In this document: positions 59,553-64,000 of the stretch, piece by piece
Layout of the letters: every line of letters starts with the position of its first letter
Numbering within the stretch: the stretch's first letter is position 1
NCBI RefSeq assembly: GCF_029076695.1
Contig: NZ_JARFIK010000001.1
Coordinates: forward strand, 558,001-622,000
Length of the DNA: 64,000 bases
Source: Adlercreutzia equolifaciens
Lineage (GTDB): Bacteria; Actinomycetota; Coriobacteriia; Coriobacteriales; Eggerthellaceae
Direction: 5' to 3'
Made by a program: the position numbers and the translations under genes
The notes under the pieces: model-generated
The model's database searches: none
The model's input: only the letters and a program-made list of their open reading frames with translations
What the model was told of the DNA's origin: nothing

Positions 59553-60588
59553 TGGCGTCCTCCAGCTTTCTGGCTACAGAGCTCTTAGAGGTATCGGTTA
59601 ATATCTCGATTTCCTTTAATGTAAATCCTTGGGTTTTGAGCTCTTGGATATTATCGGTGGGATTTTTCACAAGTGCGACGTAAAGTCTTCTGAGATAATC
59701 GCCCTCGATGGAAGGACTGCTAAACGCAACCGAAGTCTTGATAATGTTCTCAAGCTCTGCTGGATAGGGAAGGCTGTCGCTACGTGAAAGAATCTTTCTA
59801 AAGAGCCTTGCGTTTCTTCCTCTGACCTCGAACTTACTAAGCATTTGCTCGAGAATGGTCTCTGCGACGTCGCAGAGATCCTTGTGGGCATACCTGTCAA
59901 AATCAACAACGAAATCGAATCGTCTCAAAACAGCTTTATCGAAATAATCGTATAAGTTGGTTGTCGCAATGAGAACGACTCTAGATCCCATATCATCAAG
60001 CTCCCGCAAAAAAGTTGATGTCGCTCTTCCCATTTCGCGAAGATCCGAGCTATTGACTCGGTCAAGAATTAGCGCATCGATTTCATCGAAAAGCAGGACA
60101 TAGTTGTTCTGGTTCGATAACCGGGCAATTTCTTTGAAGAGGCTGGAAATATTTTTGCTCGTTTGACCAAGTTTGCTGTCAATAACCGCATTGAAATCAA
60201 CGCTAAGCAATTCCCGATTCATAAGCCGAGCGATTTGTTTGGCGGTCTCAGTCTTTCCCGACCCCGGTCTTCCTTTGAATAAAAATTTGTTTATTCCGAC
60301 ATCGCGGCTTGCGGCATTAATAATGCCCCGCACGTCTTCAAAGATAGAATCTGGGAGGGGAAGTGGGCGGTTCGAAGTGGAAGTTTTGACTAAATAATCG
60401 AAATCAGCTTCATAGGCTTGGGTCGTAAACGCGCCTGAAGACGAGAGAAGAGACATGATGTAGCCGGCAAGGTTGCTATCACCGTTTTGGTCGAAATCTC
60501 GGGCAATCTCGAAGGCCTCATCCATAAAAGCACGATTGTTGTGTTCTACGTGGTATTGAATAAGGTTGACCACATTGGATTTTTTCAT
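59542..60588 (-). CDS. ietA: AAA+ ATPase, IetA-like partner of the subtilase
   Basis: Protein of 348 residues. Walker A is GRPGSGKT (Gly106-Thr113), Walker B YVLLFDEIDAL (Asp168, Glu169), and sensor LIATTNLYD with an Arg finger region (ELDDMGSRVV) follows. After the ATPase come helical residues ending in SVARKLEDANVK. It overlaps the subtilase start, so the products act together; in IetAS systems the ATPase is thought to govern the protease. A GAGGAGGAT ribosome site precedes the ATG. AT-rich like its partner. Confidence 0.82.
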   Translation of the reverse strand: MKKSNVVNLIQYHVEHNNRAFMDEAFEIARDFDQNGDSNLAGYIMSLLSSSGAFTTQAYEADFDYLVKTSTSNRPLPLPDSIFEDVRGIINAASRDVGINKFLFKGRPGSGKTETAKQIARLMNRELLSVDFNAVIDSKLGQTSKNISSLFKEIARLSNQNNYVLLFDEIDALILDRVNSSDLREMGRATSTFLRELDDMGSRVVLIATTNLYDYFDKAVLRRFDFVVDFDRYAHKDLCDVAETILEQMLSKFEVRGRNARLFRKILSRSDSLPYPAELENIIKTSVAFSSPSIEGDYLRRLYVALVKNPTDNIQELKTQGFTLKEIEILTDTSKSSVARKLEDANVK

Positions 60589-60611
60589 AGATCCTCCTCT
60601 GCTGTAATCGT

Positions 60612-60617
60612 ATTATA
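60612..60617 (-). promoter_or_regulatory. Probable -10 of the ietAS-like operon
   Basis: TATAAT on the minus strand, 23 bases before the ATG. The -35 region is not convincing. Confidence 0.35.
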
Positions 60618-60709
60618 GACTATAAGAGCAATTTGGGAAATAGATAGTTCAAATAAGGGTTGCAAAAGATGACCGTATGAGTTACAGTCTGTTTGGCGAG
60701 ATAGCGAAA

Positions 60710-60819
60710 GCTAGCCCTGGGGCTTCGCTAAAGCGAGCTGCCGTTGTCACGGCAATGACAACGGCAGCCCAGGGAGCTAGGTGTTGTGACCTAGCTAAAT
60801 GTTTCTCCTAGAGAAGGAG
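60710..60819 (+). promoter_or_regulatory. Highly structured 5' leader with alternative stems
   Basis: A perfect 13-bp stem GCTGCCGTTGTCA/TGACAACGGCAGC (60737-60749, 60756-60768) sits inside an outer stem CTAG-CCCTGG/CCAGGG-CTAG (60711-60780). The segment AGCTAGGT (60775-60782) can pair instead with ACCTAGCT (60789-60796), excluding the outer stem. Downstream CTCCT (60805-60809) can cover the AGGAG (60815-60819) ribosome site. This looks like a switching leader. Confidence 0.55.
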
Positions 60820-60829
60820 TTGTTTAATT

Positions 60830-61000
60830 ATGAACTACAAGAAACCGTTAATCAAGCCGGGTACGGATAACTGCCCGAGTGGAACATACCACGAAGTTGG
60901 TCCCCGAGGGGGAGCGGTTAGGGATCCGAGAGTTGTCCATATCGATCCTGGTGATCGCCTTCCTCCCACTCAAGAACCTGGGCATCGCTGGACAAAGTAA
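60830..61000 (+). CDS. YjzC-like small protein
   Basis: Protein of 56 residues, too short for many gene callers. CPSGTYHEVGPRGGAVRDP, then VVHIDPGDRLPPTQEPGHRW matches the YjzC family of small proteins of unknown role. An AAGGAG site lies 11 bases before the ATG. It stands behind a strongly folded leader whose last stem could cover this site, and is followed by a 14-bp inverted repeat (61003-61047). Confidence 0.75.
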   Translation: MNYKKPLIKPGTDNCPSGTYHEVGPRGGAVRDPRVVHIDPGDRLPPTQEPGHRWTK

Positions 61001-61002
61001 AG

Positions 61003-61047
61003 ACAAGCAGGGTTGCAAAACTTATCTCGCCATGCAGCCCTGCTTGT
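61003..61047 (+). terminator. Probable terminator of the YjzC-like gene
   Basis: ACAAGCAGGGTTGC (61003-61016) pairs with GCAGCCCTGCTTGT (61034-61047) with one G-T pair. It follows the stop by two bases; no long T-run follows. Confidence 0.45.
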
Positions 61048-61192
61048 TCACGATAGGTAGATTTCGCGCGAAGTGTCTGAGGGCTTCACGCCGCCCTCGT
61101 CGATACTTATCTATTCCTTGAGCTCCGCATACCAGGTAAGTCGAAGGATCAACTATGGGCGATGCGGCCCGAGCCTTGGAGGCAGCCGCTGC

Positions 61193-61327
61193 CTACGCCT
61201 GCGTATTCGGCGTACCAGAGTCCTGCTCCTTGCCTCTCGCCTTTTTCGCCCACCATGTCCCGGCGAGGGAGCAGCTCCCTCCCGCGATGAAGACTGCGAA
61301 GATGATGATCGCTATCAAACTGTCCAT
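61193..61327 (-). CDS. Single-helix small membrane protein
   Basis: Protein of 44 residues: MDSLIAIIIFAVFIAGGSCS then a basic tail (WWAKKARGKEQDSGTPNTQA). One membrane helix. GGAAGGAAGGT precedes its ATG at good spacing. It starts 29 bases after the XRE/membrane gene's stop on the same strand, so it is probably in that operon. Confidence 0.55.
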   Translation of the reverse strand: MDSLIAIIIFAVFIAGGSCSLAGTWWAKKARGKEQDSGTPNTQA

Positions 61328-61356
61328 GACGTACCTTCCTTCCACTGCGACTGTTC

Positions 61357-61965
61357 CTACAGAAATCTTGCGACGACAAAGGCGATAGCCAGGCCCACAA
61401 GCGCCGCCGCGATGAACTTCAACGCGTTGGATGCCAGCGGCTGGCGACGGCCGAGCACATCGTTGTCGCGCACGGGCTGCTCGCCTTTCGAGAAAGCGAG
61501 GATGTCCTTGTACGTGACAAGGTCGCTGGCCTTCTTCATCCGCTCCACCTGGTGAGCAAGCCCCAGGCCTATCAGCCAGAGAAAGAGGAACGCGACGCAT
61601 CCGAGTACCTCGCCCTCGCTCCATCCGGGGAGAACCGACGACGGCCCCGTGTGCGCGACGAACCCCGCGACCGCGCACAGGATGCCCAAGGCGATGAGGC
61701 CCCATGCTGCCGCGATAAGCCGAGACATCCTTTTCCATTCCCTCTTGATCTCCGACTCCATTGCGGCTACATCTCCCTTCGCGAACTCGTCTATGGACAC
61801 GCCGAAGAGGTCGCTCAGGAGCAAGAGGCTCTGCACGTCCGGGTACGTCTTGTCCATCTCCCAGTTGGAAATGGTCTGACGCGTCGCGAAGATGCGCTCG
61901 GCAAGGTCCTCCTGCGAAAGACCGAGGCGCTGCCGATGCTCCTTCAAGTGTTTCTTGAGCTCCAC
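61357..61965 (-). CDS. XRE-family regulator with membrane domain (paralogue of the one at 42.3 kb)
   Basis: Protein of 202 residues. The XRE domain reads RLGLSQEDLAERIFATRQTI, then SNWEMDKTYPDVQSLLLLSD, LFGVSIDEF; residues of about 95-150 hold two helices and the C-terminus another. The layout and many residues match the protein at 42256-42888, so they are paralogues. Candidate operators with CAAAAG half-sites lie upstream. A 44-residue membrane peptide follows. Confidence 0.88.
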   Translation of the reverse strand: MELKKHLKEHRQRLGLSQEDLAERIFATRQTISNWEMDKTYPDVQSLLLLSDLFGVSIDEFAKGDVAAMESEIKREWKRMSRLIAAAWGLIALGILCAVAGFVAHTGPSSVLPGWSEGEVLGCVAFLFLWLIGLGLAHQVERMKKASDLVTYKDILAFSKGEQPVRDNDVLGRRQPLASNALKFIAAALVGLAIAFVVARFL

Positions 61966-62000
61966 TGCGTGTCCTTTCTCGACTCAAGATGTGCCATGGC

Positions 62001-62072
62001 GCAAAAGATTACAACCAAATGTCTTTTGCAAACAGCCCTTGCCAGCCAATCGGCACTGACAAAAGTCTTTTG
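62001..62072. promoter_or_regulatory. Candidate operators of the second XRE/membrane regulator
   Basis: GCAAAAGA (62001-62008) and TCTTTTGC (62022-62029) are inverted; CAAAAGTCTTTTG (62060-62072) is a second palindrome using the same half-site. They lie 36-107 bases before the gene's start. Confidence 0.55.
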
Positions 62073-62369
62073 CCTCACGCTTGAATTGGTGTTTCTTTGC
62101 ATATGCGATCGTCGGATCATGCGTGATTGTTACGCCAGTGCGCAGACCAATGGTTTTACGGATGACCCCCGTGCTATCCCAGATTATCGGCTCTAATTGA
62201 CTCCGAGCTTCCGAACGGGTAAATCATTGATGATAGGCAGGCGAGATCAGGGGGATCTGCCGATCATGAGGAGAAGGGCGCAGCTTCGGCGTGCAACCTA
62301 TAATGGACGAGGACGAAGGCAAACTTTGCCGATCGGTGGCTTATGGGATTAAGAAATGGGAGACGAGCG

Positions 62370-62619
62370 GTGACTGACAAAAAGGGCGTATCGGGGCATT
62401 CGAGTTGCTCTGCGAGAAGGACAACGGGATTGCGTATCGAGCATTGCAGGAGCTTCAAAGGACAAGTGCGGAGACCTATCTCGTCTACTCCTACATGGAT
62501 AGGCTGGCCGACACGCTCGACAGCGGCAGCTCGTATGTCCGCCAAGAGCGCTCACGCTAATCGTCTGCGAAGACATCAGCGCGGCGCTGGTGGAGATTGG
62601 GGGTATGCAAGTGGCTTAA
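62370..62619 (+). pseudogene. Degenerate HEAT-like ('SufBD protein' type) gene
   Basis: A GTG and MTDKK-like start, then in the next frame AFELLCEKDNGIAYRALQEL, YLVYSYMDRLADTLDSGSSY, VRQ, then a second shift to ALTLIVCEDISAALVEIGG. These pieces match the start and end of a family of about 150-residue helical-repeat proteins, with the middle missing and two frame changes. Apart from this fragment the 740-bp interval 61966-62705 holds only the operators. Confidence 0.6.
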
Positions 62620-62705
62620 GTGGCTGCATGCAAGGCGGCTCGCATGCAGCCTAGAATGAGTCAAGGCGGACGGTGGTTACCTCATTGCTGAGGTTGCCAC
62701 TAGGG

Positions 62706-63143
62706 CTATAGCCAATCTGGAAGTGCGACCAGGCTTTTAAGTCTGTTTAATTCTTCTTTAGTCTGGTCTCTCAGGGTGTTTTGCGAGATTCTTACCAGAA
62801 TGCTTTTTAGCTCCTCCAAGCAGTTGTTGTCGTATATTGTTTTCCCGCTATGAAGCCCATTTATAACAGCGATTACCTCTTTAAGAAAATAATAGGGAAT
62901 TTGCAAATCGTCTAAATCTTCCCAATATGTTACATTTTCCTTGGATACAAAATGTAATTTTGCAGTTTCGTCGCAATCTCCTTTACAAACCGCATAGCAT
63001 TGAACAAATTTGTCGACATCCTTTGACTTTAGATCTTTCTCAAATACGATGATGCCAGAGCGCTCTCGATTTGCCGCCAGCAAATCAGCGCCGCATACTC
63101 TACACTTAAGCGGCTCATAGGATTCAAGGATATTCGATGGCAT
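62706..63143 (-). CDS. Hypothetical protein with N-terminal CxxC
   Basis: Protein of 145 residues started at MPSNILESYEPL; a GAGAGGTG-like site precedes it. The N-terminus CRVCGADLL could form half a zinc site and two more cysteines come later (CYAVCKGDC). The rest is helical with no recognised family. It is clearly AT-richer than most of the window, suggesting transfer, and lies 77 bases beyond the stop of guaA in the same direction. Confidence 0.65.
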   Translation of the reverse strand: MPSNILESYEPLKCRVCGADLLAANRERSGIIVFEKDLKSKDVDKFVQCYAVCKGDCDETAKLHFVSKENVTYWEDLDDLQIPYYFLKEVIAVINGLHSGKTIYDNNCLEELKSILVRISQNTLRDQTKEELNRLKSLVALPDWL

Positions 63144-63220
63144 TCCCAGCACCTCTCTCTTTTCGGGTTCACGCACTATTTGTTAAACTCAACCATGTTG
63201 GTGCGTTAACGCAATAAAAC

Positions 63221-64000
63221 CTATTCCCACTCCACGGTTCCCACGGGCTTCGGGGTCAGGTCGTAGCACACGCGGCAAATGCCCGGGACCTCGTGGGTAA
63301 TCCGCTCGGTCATCTTCTTCAGCAAGGCCCAATCAAGCTCCGGCACCTCGGCGGTCATGACGTCTACTGTGTTGATGGCGCGGATAATCGCCGGCCACTC
63401 GTAGGCACGCACGCCGTCGCGGACGCCGGTGGCGCGCATGTCGGGCACCACGGCGAAGTACTGCCAGGCGCCCACGTTCGCGGCTTCCATTTCCTCGCGC
63501 ACGATGGCGTCGGCCTCGCGCAGCGCTTCCAGACGGTCGCGGGTGATGGCGCCCAGGCAGCGCACGCCCAGGCCGGGGCCGGGGAAGGGCTGGCGCTCCA
63601 CCATGTTCTCGGGCAGGCCCAGCTCGCGGCCGACCACGCGCACCTCGTCCTTGTACAGCAGCTTCACGGGCTCCACCAGCTCGAACTGCAGGTCGTCCGG
63701 CAGGCCGCCCACGTTGTGGTGCGCCTTCACGCCGTCCTGGGACTCAAGAATATCGGGGTAGATGGTGCCCTGGGCCAGGAAGTCCACCTCGTCGCCCACC
63801 TTGCGGGCCTCTTCCTCGAACACGCGGATGAACTCGCCGCCGATAATCTTGCGCTTGGTTTCCGGCTCGTCCACATCGGCCAGCAAGTCCAGGAAGCGGT
63901 CCGTAGCGTCCACGTACACCAGGTTCGCGTCCATCTGGTTCTGGAACACGTCGATGACCTGCTCGGACTCTCCCTTGCGCATGAGGCCGTGGTTCACGTG
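63221..64000 (-). CDS. guaA: GMP synthase (glutamine-hydrolysing), C-terminal part
   Basis: The frame runs off the right edge, so the amidotransferase domain and much of the ATP pyrophosphatase are outside the window; about 259 codons are seen. HGLMRKGESEQV, IIGGEFIRVFEEEA, LAQGTIYPDILES, HHNVGGLPDDLQFELVEP, RQPFPGPGLGVR and the terminal KPVGTVEWE are conserved GuaA blocks. It makes GMP from XMP in the cytosol. The 3' end of guaA is a known insertion site for islands, and AT-richer genes begin just past it. Confidence 0.95.
   Translation of the reverse strand, partial: HVNHGLMRKGESEQVIDVFQNQMDANLVYVDATDRFLDLLADVDEPETKRKIIGGEFIRVFEEEARKVGDEVDFLAQGTIYPDILESQDGVKAHHNVGGLPDDLQFELVEPVKLLYKDEVRVVGRELGLPENMVERQPFPGPGLGVRCLGAITRDRLEALREADAIVREEMEAANVGAWQYFAVVPDMRATGVRDGVRAYEWPAIIRAINTVDVMTAEVPELDWALLKKMTERITHEVPGICRVCYDLTPKPVGTVEWE

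Noticed and set aside
63202-63213. 12-bp palindrome TGCGTTAACGCA after guaA as an attachment site
   Set aside because: No second copy or integrase was found in the window, so there is no support for an att site.
1-64000. CRISPR arrays, rRNA, tRNA, transposase or integrase genes
   Set aside because: None could be seen on either strand; a tRNAscan and profile search would settle weak tRNA candidates.

Overview
The window is GC-rich (clearly above 60 % in most genes), densely coded, and typical of an anaerobic gut actinobacterium of the class Coriobacteriia, most likely family Eggerthellaceae (Eggerthella/Adlercreutzia-like). The reasons are a Tat-exported molybdopterin respiratory reductase with TorD, 4Fe-4S and NrfD partners, a multi-pass membrane LuxR-type regulator next to it, peptide and amino-acid catabolism genes, and many small one-component regulators. 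No rRNA, tRNA, CRISPR array, integrase or transposase was seen.

Layout. 1-6 kb: peptide/amino-acid use (C45-type hydrolase 3' end, aminopeptidase C, two APC permeases). 6-20 kb: housekeeping and repair genes (threonine aldolase, AlkD-like, YedK/SRAP, an LPXTG wall protein, an EmrB-type exporter, glutaminase, SemiSWEET, Spx-like and Sir2 proteins, a Cys-rich pair, ThpR, a Fic protein behind a 38-bp perfect palindrome, a metallophosphoesterase, a lipoprotein with a toxin-like domain, a HAD phosphatase, a ferritin-like protein). 21-29 kb: the respiratory module fdhD-torD-catalytic subunit-FeS subunit-NrfD anchor, followed by a LuxR regulator. 29-38 kb: a hybrid sensor kinase with a solute-binding lipoprotein, a RelE/Phd toxin-antitoxin pair, tex, and a LytTR/DUF3021 pair. 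37-54 kb: a run of small regulator-plus-membrane-protein units (TetR, XRE, MerR, each with its neighbour), a DUF4143 ATPase, thioredoxin, YaaA, a nitroreductase, and several gene fragments. 54-63 kb: an AT-richer, patchy region beside the 3' end of guaA. It holds a GIY-YIG protein, the broken C-terminus of a Type ISP restriction enzyme, an unknown coupled gene pair, an IetAS-like ATPase/subtilase defence pair, a YjzC-like small protein behind a strongly structured leader, an XRE/membrane regulator and a degenerate HEAT-like gene.

Three themes stand out. First, an intergenic repeat about 29 bp long (TGAGACA ... TGTCTCA, core GCCAACCGTCTGACT) occurs at seven or more places between 20.8 and 54.1 kb, and twice supplies the stop codon of the gene before it. 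Second, many promoters carry unusually clean palindromic operators (Fic, DUF4143, TetR, XRE). Third, the 54-63 kb region looks like a mobile defence island with one apparently intact pair (IetAS-like) and one unrecognised two-gene unit that deserves testing as a defence system.
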